From assembly GCA_035695765.1 (NCBI GenBank), contig DASRRI010000091.1:24856-88855 (forward strand): a DNA stretch of 64,000 nucleotides, in the 5' to 3' direction. The stretch's first letter is position 1. Each line of letters opens with the position of its first letter. The notes beneath the pieces were generated by a model. It ran no database searches. It had not been told where the DNA came from and saw nothing but the letters and a program-made list of their open reading frames with translations. A program made the translations under genes and the position numbers. Positions 15,391 to 24,248 of the stretch are shown here, one piece after another. The stretch comes from Dongia_A sp035695765 (GTDB taxonomy: Bacteria; Pseudomonadota; Alphaproteobacteria; Dongiales; Dongiaceae).

Positions 15391-16311
15391 CTATTTTCTG
15401 CGGAGCTTCTGTTCGACCGTGGCAAAGGCCTTCTGATAAACATTTTGTTCGGTTCCCGGGATCAGAACCAGATCATCCTGCGGGCTGGCATCCCAGTCGC
15501 CGGTCCACGCCCCAAACGTCGTGTTATTGGAGGTGACAGGCCAGAGCCGGGGGCCTGAGACATAGTTGATCCAGGGAATCCCGCATTTGGTGATGCGGTA
15601 GGAGAATGAGCGGGCGCGGTCGCAGAGGTGCAGCAGCTCTTCGTTCAAGTGGCCTTCGCCGAAGTGGAAGTCACGGATGCCCGATACTTTGTCGGAGCGC
15701 ACGCCATCCAGCATGTGCATCTTGCTGATGTCCTCGTGCCAGGTACCCATGCCGGCAAAGTCGCGGATGACGCCCCATACCTTGTCCACCGGCGCACGGA
15801 TGACCCGCGACGTCCACACCTTGTTCGGCGCAAAGCCTTTCCAGCGCACGGCACCTTCGGGCTTCTTCGGCTTCTTGGCGGCGATGATCTTCGCCAGATT
15901 GGCCCAGTTGGCGGAAAAAACATCGCGCGAGATGATGCGCTCGTATTCGCCCTCATCTCCCGGCGCTTCATCGAAGGTGGCTTCCCACTCCGCGAAGGTT
16001 GCATCCGTGTGGGTCACCGGATAGAGCCTCACGGTGGCGATGTAGTTTTTCACCGGGAAGGCCGGCTTCTCGAAATTGTAGGTGAACGTGTAGTTGGCGT
16101 CGTCGAGTGTGAGCAGCCGCTCGCGGACATGGTCGCCGTCCTTTGTGTAGAAGGAGCGCACGCAGCCCACCACGTCTGAGTCGAGGCGATCCTCGATCTT
16201 GGATCTTGCAACCGCCGGCGCCCACTTGGGCAGTCCATTGAAATCGCGCACCAGGCTCCACACGGTTTCCACCGGCGCTTTCAGGATTGTTGAGGCATAG
16301 GCGCGAGCCAT
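15391..16311 (-). CDS. Tandem SRPBCC-domain protein
   Basis: 306 residues made of two SRPBCC (START/Bet v1-like) domains: about 1-150 and 165-306. Both halves begin with the same pattern (APVETVWSLVRDFNGLPKW and APVDKVWGVIRDFAGMGTW) and continue with similar strands, showing an internal duplication. Single domains bind hydrophobic ligands or act as cyclases and hydrolases; a fused pair is less common. It lies between the SDR and the Tm-1-like gene on the same strand with gaps of 11 and 24 bp, so it belongs to the same operon. Confidence 0.8.
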   Translation of the reverse strand: MARAYASTILKAPVETVWSLVRDFNGLPKWAPAVARSKIEDRLDSDVVGCVRSFYTKDGDHVRERLLTLDDANYTFTYNFEKPAFPVKNYIATVRLYPVTHTDATFAEWEATFDEAPGDEGEYERIISRDVFSANWANLAKIIAAKKPKKPEGAVRWKGFAPNKVWTSRVIRAPVDKVWGVIRDFAGMGTWHEDISKMHMLDGVRSDKVSGIRDFHFGEGHLNEELLHLCDRARSFSYRITKCGIPWINYVSGPRLWPVTSNNTTFGAWTGDWDASPQDDLVLIPGTEQNVYQKAFATVEQKLRRK

Positions 16312-16335
16312 GATCGTCTCCGTTAGGGTTCCGGC

Positions 16336-17538
16336 TCATCGCCGTCGGGAAATACTCTGGAACGCCGCCATCGCGGCCTCGGCGAAAGCCGGATCGTTGA
16401 TGTGAAGATCGAGCTCGATGAGCTTGTGGTTCTTCGCCCGCTTCCAACCCTTTCGGATGGCCCCGAACAGCGCGGCATCTGCCGCGGGGTCATGGAAAGG
16501 CTGGCCTTCGGCATCAATACCGGAGATGCCTTTGAGCGGCAGCAGGAACCGCACGGGCCCTGCCATGCGATTCAAGCGTTCGACGATGAATGCGCCGATC
16601 TTTGCATTCTCCTCCGGCGTCGTGCGCATGAGCGTGACGTGGGCATTGTGGATATGAAACTTGCGGGCGGCGAATCGCGTCGGCACCGTGTCCCGTGGGC
16701 CGAAGTTCACCATGTCGCAGGCGCCAACCGATCCCACGTAGGGAATCGGATTGCGGATGATGGCGCCGAAGCGGTCCGCCGTGCAGGGCAGCACGCCGCC
16801 CACGAGATAGTCGGCCACTTCGGTCGTGGTGATGTCGAAGACACCATCGAAGAACCCGGATTCGGCAAGCTTCTCGAAGCACTGGCCGCCCGTGCCCGTC
16901 GCGTGGAAGACGAAGCTTTCGCACGCGGGCTCCAGGCGCCTCCTGATCTCGTTCACGCAGGCCGTCGTGACACCGAACATGGTATAGCCGATGGCGCGCT
17001 TCGACTTCCTCGCCTTCGGCACGCGGGTGAGCGCCATGCCGGCGGCGGCGTGGGCCGCATTGCCAATGACCGAGCGGCTGATGCTGTTGAGGCCGGCAAT
17101 GTCTGTTACAGCATGCATCATCGTGATGTCCGTGGGACCGACGAAACTGGCTACATTGCCGGAGGCCAGCGTTGACACCATGATCTTTGGAAGGCCTACC
17201 GGCAAGGCGCGCATGGCCTCAGTGACGATTGCGGTGTTGCCGCCGCCGCCGAGCCCCAACACGGCGCCGATATCCCTGCGCGACAACAGGTAGCGTTTCA
17301 GCGCCTCCGCCATCGCCGAGACGGCTTGGCCGCGATCGGTCAGGCCCAGAACTGCTGCCCTGCCCTTGGGGTGACGGCCGGCGACGGCTTCCGCCGTGAC
17401 GTCCGCCCTCTTATCCGGCATCGAGGTGGAAACATCGACCAGGATTGCCTTTGCCCCTGCCCTGCGGGCGCAATCGCAGGCAAAGCGCAGCTCGTCGCCT
17501 TTCGTGTCGCAAGTGCCGATGACGTAGACCTTCGACAT
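16336..17538 (-). CDS. Tm-1-like ATP-binding domain protein (UPF0261)
   Basis: 400 residues, the full length of the UPF0261 family. The N terminus VYVIGTCDTKGDELRFACD is the family hallmark, and GLGGGGNTAIVTEAMRALPVGLPK and STLASGNVASFVGPTDI form the nucleotide-binding region known from the plant Tm-1 N-terminal half. The molecular role in bacteria is unknown. In plants this domain is fused to a PEP-hydrolase-like TIM barrel; here that second half is a separate gene in the same operon (19611-20441). It begins directly after the stop of the upstream TIM-barrel gene, indicating coupling. Confidence 0.9.
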   Translation of the reverse strand: MSKVYVIGTCDTKGDELRFACDCARRAGAKAILVDVSTSMPDKRADVTAEAVAGRHPKGRAAVLGLTDRGQAVSAMAEALKRYLLSRRDIGAVLGLGGGGNTAIVTEAMRALPVGLPKIMVSTLASGNVASFVGPTDITMMHAVTDIAGLNSISRSVIGNAAHAAAGMALTRVPKARKSKRAIGYTMFGVTTACVNEIRRRLEPACESFVFHATGTGGQCFEKLAESGFFDGVFDITTTEVADYLVGGVLPCTADRFGAIIRNPIPYVGSVGACDMVNFGPRDTVPTRFAARKFHIHNAHVTLMRTTPEENAKIGAFIVERLNRMAGPVRFLLPLKGISGIDAEGQPFHDPAADAALFGAIRKGWKRAKNHKLIELDLHINDPAFAEAAMAAFQSISRRR

Positions 17539-18390
17539 TCAGCGCCCGGCCTTGGCCCAGCCTTGCTTCATGCTCTTAAGACCGAGTTTGTAGACCTCCT
17601 CCTTATTGGGGAAGAAATCGCGCCACACGCGGGTGGCGGCGGCGAGCGCCGGAATCCCCCGGCCGAAGGCCTCGATCGTCAACCTGCCATCGTATTTGGC
17701 GGCCCTCAGTGCCTTGTAGGTGGGACCCCAGGGCACATGACCCTTGCCCGGCGTGCCGCGGTCATTCTCAGAGATATGGACGTGGATCATGTGCCGCTTG
17801 ATGGTCTTGATGGCGGCGACCGGATCCTTCTCCTCGATGTTGGCATGGAACGTATCGTACATGCCCTTGATCGCGGGATGGTCGACCTCGTCCAGATAGT
17901 TGGCCAACTGGTCCATGGTATTGAGGAAGTAGCATTCGAAGCGGTTCAGCGCCTCGAGGGCGAAGCGCACGCCGTGCTTATGGGCATGGTCGCCGGCGCG
18001 GCGGTGGAACTCGATGCCGCGCTTGCGCTCTTCGGCCGTGGGGCCCTTTCCGGTGAAGCGGCCAAGTTCGGAGTGCATCGGACCGGCGATGATCGACCCC
18101 CCGAGCGCCTTGGTGCAGTCGATGACCCATTTGGCCCGCTCGACCGCAGCCTGCCGCTCTGCCTTGTCGTCCGACAGCGAATTGTGGCCCGCCCCCAATA
18201 CGCTCACGGTCGTGACATCGAAACCCAACTTGGCAAGCTGCTCCCCGAGCCTTGCGTAGTAGTCAGGCGTGCCTTCGAAGATCGGAATCTCAACGCCGTC
18301 GTAGCCCGTCTTCTTGAGAGCCTTCAGCACCGACGCGTGTTCATCTGTCACGTGCCCCGTCCAGAGCAGCAGGTTGAATCCGTATTTCAC
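17539..18390 (-). CDS. Sugar phosphate isomerase/epimerase-like TIM barrel
   Basis: 283 residues with the xylose-isomerase-like AP-endonuclease-2 fold. Typical metal-binding acids and histidines occur at EALNRFE (about residue 145), MYDTFHANIEE (about 178-188) and HVHISENDRGTPGKG (about 205-219), followed by EAFGRG. This is the pattern of ketose 3-epimerases (tagatose/psicose type) and related isomerases. Likely reaction: epimerisation or isomerisation of an imported sugar. The stop is immediately followed by the Tm-1-like start. Confidence 0.85.
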   Translation of the reverse strand: MKYGFNLLLWTGHVTDEHASVLKALKKTGYDGVEIPIFEGTPDYYARLGEQLAKLGFDVTTVSVLGAGHNSLSDDKAERQAAVERAKWVIDCTKALGGSIIAGPMHSELGRFTGKGPTAEERKRGIEFHRRAGDHAHKHGVRFALEALNRFECYFLNTMDQLANYLDEVDHPAIKGMYDTFHANIEEKDPVAAIKTIKRHMIHVHISENDRGTPGKGHVPWGPTYKALRAAKYDGRLTIEAFGRGIPALAAATRVWRDFFPNKEEVYKLGLKSMKQGWAKAGR

Positions 18391-18456
18391 TTCTTCCCCT
18401 CCAAATGAGCCATCGCGGCACTCATGCCGCAGTCCTTTTCTTGATGATCATGCCTG

Positions 18457-18741
18457 TCAGCTGCGCAACTGCGGCTGAGACAAATGTTTCCTCCTCCGCG
18501 CTTGCATCGACTTCGGTGTGGTCGCGTCGCCCGAGGTGCCAGCCTTCGCGGCATTGAAGAGAGTCAGAATGGCGGAATTGCGTTCCGGCCAGTGGCTGTT
18601 GAGGGCCCTGAGATAGAGGTACACGTCGGCGAGATGATCGAGGATTTCGGGAAGATTGTCGGGATCGCAGGGAACGGCCGCGTCCCGATCATGATGTCGG
18701 GATTCATCACCGCCGTGCCACTGCCTCCCCGCAAAGTTCAT
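18457..18741 (-). pseudogene. Possible cytochrome c C-terminal remnant
   Basis: The 423-bp stretch 18391-18813 interrupts an otherwise tight operon. It holds a 94-codon frame with DNLPEILDHLADVYLYLRAL, which resembles the end of c-type cytochromes (…IADIYAYLRAL). An overlapping frame on the same strand reads MNPDIMIGTRPFPAIP, which could be the preceding segment, implying a frameshift near 18660-18700. No CxxCH heme site is seen. I regard this as a degenerate remnant at low confidence; it might also be a spurious frame. Confidence 0.25.
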
Positions 18742-18813
18742 GGGCTATCCCTTCATGCGGAAACCATGTCCCCGGTCAAGGCTCCCGACGCGATGAAGCG
18801 CCGCCGCGAGCGC

Positions 18814-19560
18814 CTAGCCTTTCGAGGGCAAGAGCTGCTTCACCATGGCCTGGACCAGGCGCGGCAGGTCATAGGGAAAGCGGGCCGTGATCAGGTTGCC
18901 GTCGACAACGCAGGGTTCGTCCAGAACGGTGGCGCCGGCATTTTCGAGGTCGATCTGGATGTTCCACACGGCGGTCGCGCGCTTACCCTTGAGGATCTTC
19001 GCGCTCACCATGACCCACTGGCCATGGCAGATCGCAGTGGTGGGTTTGCCCGCCTCATACATGGCCCGCACGAAGGCCCGCGCATGCTGGTCCATGCGCA
19101 GCGCATCTGGGTTCCAGCAGCCCCCCGGCAGGAGGATCGCGTCGTAGTCCGTCGCCTTCGCCTCGTCCGTGTAACGATCGATCTTGAGCCAGCCCGCGTT
19201 TTCCATCAGGCGGATGGCGAGCACGTGGGTGGCGCATTGCGGCGGGAAGCGCAGGCCGAGCGTGGGGTGGAACTCGCCGATGCGCGGCGAGACGATGTGA
19301 ACCGTGGCCCCGTGTTCGGTGAGCCAACGATGGGCGCCGAGAATTTCTACCTCCTCCACCCCGTTGGTGCAGCAGATCGCAATCCGCTTGCCCTTGAGCA
19401 GGTTGGGATCCGACGGCGGGTTGAACAGGAAGCTGTTGAGCTCCCGGTTCAGTTCGCCATCAGCCGTGGTCAGGAGTTCCGTGGAGATCGACGGAACCGG
19501 CGACGAAGACATCAGCTGCTGCATGCGGTGGAAGGCGGCGGCCTGGGAAGGACTATTCAT
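18814..19560 (-). CDS. DJ-1/PfpI-family protein
   Basis: 248 residues. The DJ-1/PfpI flavodoxin-like core starts near residue 57 (GKRIAICCTNGVEEVEILG). The nucleophile elbow is AICHGQW with Cys178-His179, and the acid segment is LLPGGCWNPDALR. A roughly 50-residue N-terminal extension precedes the core. Family members act as proteases, glyoxalases/deglycases or chaperones; none can be singled out here. In this operon a carbonyl-detoxifying role for a reactive sugar intermediate is plausible. Confidence 0.85.
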   Translation of the reverse strand: MNSPSQAAAFHRMQQLMSSSPVPSISTELLTTADGELNRELNSFLFNPPSDPNLLKGKRIAICCTNGVEEVEILGAHRWLTEHGATVHIVSPRIGEFHPTLGLRFPPQCATHVLAIRLMENAGWLKIDRYTDEAKATDYDAILLPGGCWNPDALRMDQHARAFVRAMYEAGKPTTAICHGQWVMVSAKILKGKRATAVWNIQIDLENAGATVLDEPCVVDGNLITARFPYDLPRLVQAMVKQLLPSKG

Positions 19561-19610
19561 CTTTCATGCTCCCGAAAGAAGTTGATCGGTGGTACTCGTT
19601 GCATCGAACA

Positions 19611-20441
19611 TCAGAACGCGATTCTCTTGAAGGCACGGACCTGTTCGGTGAGCGCGGTCTCGACCGGCAGGCGCTCCATCGAGCTGGCGCCGTAGAAGCC
19701 GTGTATTCCCGGAACCCTTTCAACGATGTAGGTCGCATCCTCGGGAGAGGAAATGGGTCCCCCGTGACAAAGGACGATCACATCCTTGCGCACCTTGCGT
19801 GCCGCTTCGGCCCACTCGTGAATCAATTGCGGACAGTCTTCCAGTTTCAGGGCGGTCCCGGCGCCGATGCTGCCGCCGGTCGTCAGGCCGAGGTGGGCGA
19901 CGATGATGTCCGCGCCCGCCTTGGTCATGGCGGCGGCCTCATCGGCATTGAACACATAGGGCGTGGTCAGCATGTCCTTCTGGTGGGCCCTGGCGATCAG
20001 GTCGACCTCCAGCCCATAGCCCATGCCGGTTTCCTCGAGGTTCTTGCGGAAGACGCCGTCGATCAAGCCGACGGTCGGAAAGTTCTGGATCCCGGAGAAA
20101 CCGAGGGCGCTCAGCTCAGCAAGGAAGTGATCCACCAGCAGGAACGGATCGGTGCCGTTCACCCCGGCCAGCACCGGCGTGTGCTTGACGACCGGCAGGA
20201 CCTCGCGGGCCATTTCCTTCACGATCTCGTTGGCATTTCCGTAAGCGAGAAGGCCCGCCAGCGAGCCGCGGCCCGCCATCCGGTAGCGACCGGAGTTATA
20301 GATGATGATCAGGTCGATCCCGCCTGCCTCTTCGCATTTGGCGGACAGGCCCGTGCCCGCGCCACCGCCGATGATGGGCTCTTCACGAGCGATCATTTCC
20401 CGGAATCGTTCGAGCAGGATCTTGCGTTCAATGCGAGGCAT
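19611..20441 (-). CDS. Phosphoenolpyruvate-hydrolase-like TIM-barrel protein
   Basis: 276 residues. The sequence follows the PEP hydrolase/TIM-barrel signal-transduction family: PIIGGGAGTGLSAKCEEAGG, then DLIIIYNSGRYRMAGRGSLAG, FPTVGLIDGVFR and CHGGPISSPEDA. The fold is that of PEP-utilising and isocitrate-lyase-like enzymes; the physiological substrate is not established. In plant Tm-1 proteins the same domain is the C-terminal half of the polypeptide whose N-terminal half matches the UPF0261 gene at 16336-17538. Co-occurrence in one operon supports a joint function. Confidence 0.88.
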   Translation of the reverse strand: MPRIERKILLERFREMIAREEPIIGGGAGTGLSAKCEEAGGIDLIIIYNSGRYRMAGRGSLAGLLAYGNANEIVKEMAREVLPVVKHTPVLAGVNGTDPFLLVDHFLAELSALGFSGIQNFPTVGLIDGVFRKNLEETGMGYGLEVDLIARAHQKDMLTTPYVFNADEAAAMTKAGADIIVAHLGLTTGGSIGAGTALKLEDCPQLIHEWAEAARKVRKDVIVLCHGGPISSPEDATYIVERVPGIHGFYGASSMERLPVETALTEQVRAFKRIAF

Positions 20442-20498
20442 CGATCATCCCCTCGGCGCACGATTTCAGACTGCGGAGGCCCGCATGATCCAGAGGCA

Positions 20499-20948
20499 TC
20501 ATCTCCTGCGGCCGCCCCGCAGCTTGAGCAACCCCGCCAGCACGCAAGCGATGACCGCGATGGTCCATGTGAAGCTATGCAAGTACCAGGGTTTCGCATT
20601 CAGCTGGGCCTTGCCCATCACGGTGTTGGGATCGGGCGGCTTCAGAAAATACACGCCATAGAGCGAGGCCGCGAAAATCGCGACGAGCAGGACAATGCAG
20701 AAGATCATGGCGATGATCATGGCCACGGTCACCACTGACCGCCCAGGCACTCCGGGCTGAGCCAAAGGCAGGAGATTGTTCGCGAGACCGGCGAGGACGA
20801 CAAGGATGCAGCCGATCGTGAAGAGCGAGAGACTGAACGGCTGGAAGATCATCACCAGCGCCAAAACGCCGAGTCCGATGATCGTGAATTCCAGTCTCCG
20901 AGCCGCCGCAGGGGCCATCCCGCCGCCAACCTGCTCTTCGTTGCTCAT
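20499..20948 (-). CDS. Small four-helix membrane protein of the ABC operon
   Basis: 149 residues with about four hydrophobic helices (around 24-42, 46-62, 72-98 and 128-143) and a basic C terminus. I do not recognise a family. Its start overlaps the stop of the upstream ABC ATPase gene by 4 nt, which indicates translational coupling. Some two-ATPase polyol importers carry a small membrane protein beside the ATPase genes, so an accessory role in the importer is possible. Confidence 0.7.
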   Translation of the reverse strand: MSNEEQVGGGMAPAAARRLEFTIIGLGVLALVMIFQPFSLSLFTIGCILVVLAGLANNLLPLAQPGVPGRSVVTVAMIIAMIFCIVLLVAIFAASLYGVYFLKPPDPNTVMGKAQLNAKPWYLHSFTWTIAVIACVLAGLLKLRGGRRR

Positions 20949-22033
20949 GCGCTTACCGCCTTTCCATCTTCGGCGAACACATGGGTCTGCGCAGGATCCG
21001 CGACGAGATGGAGCGCGTCGCCGGTCTTCACCCTCTTCTCGCGCGGGACGACTACCCGGATGTCACTGCCGGTCTTCGTGCGGGCGTGGATGAGCGTCTC
21101 CGCACCCATCGGCTCGATGAGCTCGGCCATCGCGTCAATTGTGCCGGCGGTGTCCTCGGGCACGACAGCGAAGGCCCGCGGGCGGACGCCAACTGTAACT
21201 CTCCCGGGTGCCAGCCGTGCGACCGCCGGGTTCACGGTCAAATCGACATCCTGCTGGTCGAAGGAAACCGTCGCCTTGCCGTTGCTGTAGCCCTTGAATT
21301 GCGCCTCGATCAGATTCATCTGCGGCGTGCCGATGAAGCTGGCGACGAACACGTTGGCTGGCTTCGCAAACACGTCATGCGGGCTTCCCACCTGTTCGAT
21401 CAGTCCGTCGCGCATGATCGCGATGCGGTCCGCCATGGTCAGCGCTTCGAGTTGGTCGTGGGTGACGATCACGGTCGCCTTGGAGAGATTGGAGAGGACA
21501 GCCTTGATCTGGCCACGCATGGAGTGGCGCAACTCCACATCGAGCCGCGAGAGCGGCTCGTCGAACAGGAAGCAGTTGGGGTCCCTGACAATGGCACGCG
21601 CGACGGCGACGCGCTGCTTCTCGCCCTCCGACACCTGTCCTGGCAACCGGTCCAGGACTTCGCGAAGATGGAGAATCTCCGCCACTCGGGAGATGCGCGC
21701 AGCCATCTCGGTGCTACCGATGCCTTCGCGGTGAAGCGGCATCGCAATGTTCTGGCGAACCGTCAGCGCTGGGTAGAGGGCATAGAACTGGAAGACCATG
21801 GCGATGTCGCGCTTCTCGGGCGACAGGTCGTTCATGCGCTGTCCGGCGATCACTACGTCTCCGGCAGTGGCCCGATCCAGGCCAGCGATCATCCGCAGAG
21901 TCGTCGTCTTGCCGCAGCCGGAAGGGCCGAGCAGGCAGACGACTTCGCCGGCTGCCACGGAAAGATCGGCGTCCCTGACGGCGACGAACTCGCCGAACCT
22001 CTTGGTGACCTTGCGGATCTCGATCGTGGACAT
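20945..22033 (-). CDS. ABC importer ATPase 2 (MalK/UgpC-like, degenerate signature)
   Basis: 362 residues: nucleotide-binding domain (1-235) plus a C-terminal TOBE/OB regulatory domain. Walker A is GPSGCGKT (36-43), the Q-loop is MVFQFYALYP, Walker B is FLFDEP (155-160) and the H-loop is THDQ with His192. The ABC signature, normally LSGGQ, is VSEGE (134-138). Together with ATPase 1 (25737-26828), which has a normal signature but no H-loop histidine, it should form a heterodimer with one complete and one degenerate ATP site. It powers import by the two permeases encoded just upstream. Confidence 0.93.
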   Translation of the reverse strand: MSTIEIRKVTKRFGEFVAVRDADLSVAAGEVVCLLGPSGCGKTTTLRMIAGLDRATAGDVVIAGQRMNDLSPEKRDIAMVFQFYALYPALTVRQNIAMPLHREGIGSTEMAARISRVAEILHLREVLDRLPGQVSEGEKQRVAVARAIVRDPNCFLFDEPLSRLDVELRHSMRGQIKAVLSNLSKATVIVTHDQLEALTMADRIAIMRDGLIEQVGSPHDVFAKPANVFVASFIGTPQMNLIEAQFKGYSNGKATVSFDQQDVDLTVNPAVARLAPGRVTVGVRPRAFAVVPEDTAGTIDAMAELIEPMGAETLIHARTKTGSDIRVVVPREKRVKTGDALHLVADPAQTHVFAEDGKAVSA

Positions 22034-22035
22034 GG

Positions 22036-22980
22036 CTATTTCTTCACCGTGCCGAACGTAACGCCACGCAGCAGGTGCTCCTGCAGGAAGAAGGTGACGA
22101 GGAAGACGGGAATGAGGAACAGGGTCTCAATGGCGGCCAACAACGTCCAGTCGGTTCCGCGGCCGCCCGATGACACGGCCTGATTCATGGCCACCGGTAC
22201 GGTGCGCGTGTCAGGGCCGGTCAGGAGGAGCGAGAAGAGGAACTCGTTCCAGGTGAGAATGAGGCCGAAAACGAAGGTGGCAGCCAGACCGGCGATCACC
22301 TGCGGCAGGCAGATCTTGAAGAACACCTTGAACTCCGACGATCCGTCGATGCGGGCCGCGTCCTCGACGTCGGTCGAAAGCTCGTCGAAGAAGCTCTTCA
22401 TCATCCAGATGGTGAAGGCAAGATTGAAGGCCGTGTAAAGCAGGATGATGCCAAGGTAGGAGCCGGAAAGTCCCACGGCCCGGAACATCAAGATTACCGG
22501 AATGATGACGACGATCGCCGGCAGCATGCGCGTCGTCAGGATGATGAAGAGGTAGGTGTCGTTGCCCTTCAGCGGATAGCGCGAAAAGCCGTAGGCCGCC
22601 AGCGTGCCAAGAATGAGAGCGAGCAGGACGGACACGGACGCGATCACCATGGAATTGAAGAAGAACCGGTCGAAGCCGGTCGCTTCCGGCTGCCCGCCTG
22701 CCGTCATCACGCGGGAGAACACCGAACTGAAGTTCTCGAGCGTCGGCGTGAAGACAAACTGATCTGGGATGAGGCCGAACAGGGACGTCGGGGAAAGCGT
22801 CGGTGGTACCGAGAGTGCCAGCTCCTGCGGCTTGATTGCGGTGAAGATGATGAAGAGCACCGGCAGGAAGTAGACGAAGCTGACCGCCGCCACGACCAGT
22901 GTCCGGCCCCAACCCGCGGCCGCGACGCCGCTGCCCGCGCGCAAGCCGATCCCTTCCCAGAAGGAGACTCCAGATGTCAT
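22036..22980 (-). CDS. ABC sugar/polyol permease, MalG-like
   Basis: 314 residues with six hydrophobic helices. The coupling-helix EAA motif appears in EDAARIDGSSEFKVFFKICLP, which docks to the ATPase. The N-terminal hydrophobic segment and the periplasmic loop between helices 1 and 2 are typical of MalG/UgpE-like inner-membrane subunits. It lies 3 nt after the MalF-like gene and is followed 2 nt later by ATPase 2, so the three are coupled. Confidence 0.92.
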   Translation of the reverse strand: MTSGVSFWEGIGLRAGSGVAAAGWGRTLVVAAVSFVYFLPVLFIIFTAIKPQELALSVPPTLSPTSLFGLIPDQFVFTPTLENFSSVFSRVMTAGGQPEATGFDRFFFNSMVIASVSVLLALILGTLAAYGFSRYPLKGNDTYLFIILTTRMLPAIVVIIPVILMFRAVGLSGSYLGIILLYTAFNLAFTIWMMKSFFDELSTDVEDAARIDGSSEFKVFFKICLPQVIAGLAATFVFGLILTWNEFLFSLLLTGPDTRTVPVAMNQAVSSGGRGTDWTLLAAIETLFLIPVFLVTFFLQEHLLRGVTFGTVKK

Positions 22981-22983
22981 GGT

Positions 22984-24063
22984 TCAGCTCTCCCGGTTCC
23001 GGCGGTTGGCAAGGTAGAGATAGAGGTTGGTAAGCACGATCACCATGAACAGCATGATGTAGGAGATGGCGGCGCCCTCGCTCGTCTTGTTCTGCTCGTT
23101 GGCGATGCGGATCAGGTGATAGGAAATCGTCATGGTGTCGTTGCCGCCCTTGGTCAGCAGGATCACGAGGTCGGCCAGCTTGAATGCCTCAATGGTGCGG
23201 AACAGCAGCGCCAGCATCAGCAGCCCGCGAATGTACGGGAAGGTAATGCTCCAGAAGCGCCGCCAGGCAGGGACGCGGTCGATTGCGGCCGCCTCGTAGA
23301 GATACTTCGGCACCGAGACCAGGCCGGCCAAGACCAGCAGCATGACGAATGGCGACCACATCCAGGCATCGGCAAAAACAATGCCGGACACGGCCCCCGC
23401 CTTGCTGTCCATGAGGATGAACTGACCGCCGGTGATGTTGTTGATGACATAGCTCAGGATGCCGAAGGTCGGGTCATAGTAGTAGGTGAAGAACACGCCC
23501 GAGGCGACGACGGAGAGCATCATCGGCGTGAGTACCAGGATCAGGAGATACTTGCGTAGCGGAAACTGCTTGGCGAAGAGCATTGCCAGCAGGAACCCCA
23601 CAATCATTTGCGCTGAAACCGTGAGCACCACGAACGTGGCCGTGTTGATCAGAGCGTTCCAGTTGTCCGGTGCGGCAATCTCGTTCGTCAGGACCTTGAT
23701 GTAGTTGTTGAGGCCGACGAAGCGGATCGATTGCTGGTTGGACTGATAGGCGAAGAACGAGAGCCCCAGCGACCAGAGTAGCGGGAAGATATTCATCACG
23801 AACAGAACGGCAATCGCCGGCGCGACGAGCAGCCCGCCATAGTAGCGGCTGCGAAAGGCGTTCACCACGAACGCCGCGGCAACCATGGCCGTCATGGCAC
23901 CGACTATCCAGAAGGAGGCCGACGTCGGCAGTACAGCCGTGACAAGCACGGAAACGGCAACGCCCGCGAGAATGGCCAGCCGCCAGTTGTCGGCAGAGAC
24001 TTTGAAGAGAGCCGGCGAAGACCGGGCGTTTTGGGCGATAGACATGGCTGGTATGACTGACAT
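22984..24063 (-). CDS. ABC sugar/polyol permease, MalF-like
   Basis: 359 residues with about eight hydrophobic helices. The EAA-type coupling motif is YEAAAIDRVPAWRRFWSITFP. This is the MalF/UgpA-like partner of the permease at 22036-22980. An internal Met at 24045 (MSIAQN) is an alternative start. A strong hairpin separates this gene from the binding-protein gene upstream and may lower its expression relative to the binding protein. Confidence 0.9.
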   Translation of the reverse strand: MSVIPAMSIAQNARSSPALFKVSADNWRLAILAGVAVSVLVTAVLPTSASFWIVGAMTAMVAAAFVVNAFRSRYYGGLLVAPAIAVLFVMNIFPLLWSLGLSFFAYQSNQQSIRFVGLNNYIKVLTNEIAAPDNWNALINTATFVVLTVSAQMIVGFLLAMLFAKQFPLRKYLLILVLTPMMLSVVASGVFFTYYYDPTFGILSYVINNITGGQFILMDSKAGAVSGIVFADAWMWSPFVMLLVLAGLVSVPKYLYEAAAIDRVPAWRRFWSITFPYIRGLLMLALLFRTIEAFKLADLVILLTKGGNDTMTISYHLIRIANEQNKTSEGAAISYIMLFMVIVLTNLYLYLANRRNRES

Positions 24064-24200
24064 AGCACTCCGGACGCTTCACTGGCGATGCGGTTGCGGT
24101 TAGCGGCACGACCTTTCACCGCCGCCGCGGCATCCGGCTGTGCCATCCAATGGTCGGGGAGAGAATCGGGCCTGCGACGCTCCCCCCGGCCCATGCCTCG

Positions 24201-24239
24201 GGCCACTGCCGCCCTCTCAAGGAGGGAGCGGCAGTGGCC
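24201..24239. promoter_or_regulatory. Strong hairpin between binding-protein and permease genes
   Basis: GGCCACTGCCGC (24201-24212) and GCGGCAGTGGCC (24228-24239) are perfect 12-nt arms; CCTC and GAGG extend the stem inside with a 2-nt bulge. There is no U-run, so it is probably an RNA-stabilising or partially terminating hairpin. It lies just past the binding-protein stop, comparable in place to the malE-malF intergenic repeat in enteric bacteria. Confidence 0.7.
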
Positions 24240-24248
24240 GTCGTCACA

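Noticed and set aside
24201..24239. Classical rho-independent terminator
   Set aside because: The stem is strong but neither strand has a T-run after it, so it is listed as a regulatory hairpin.
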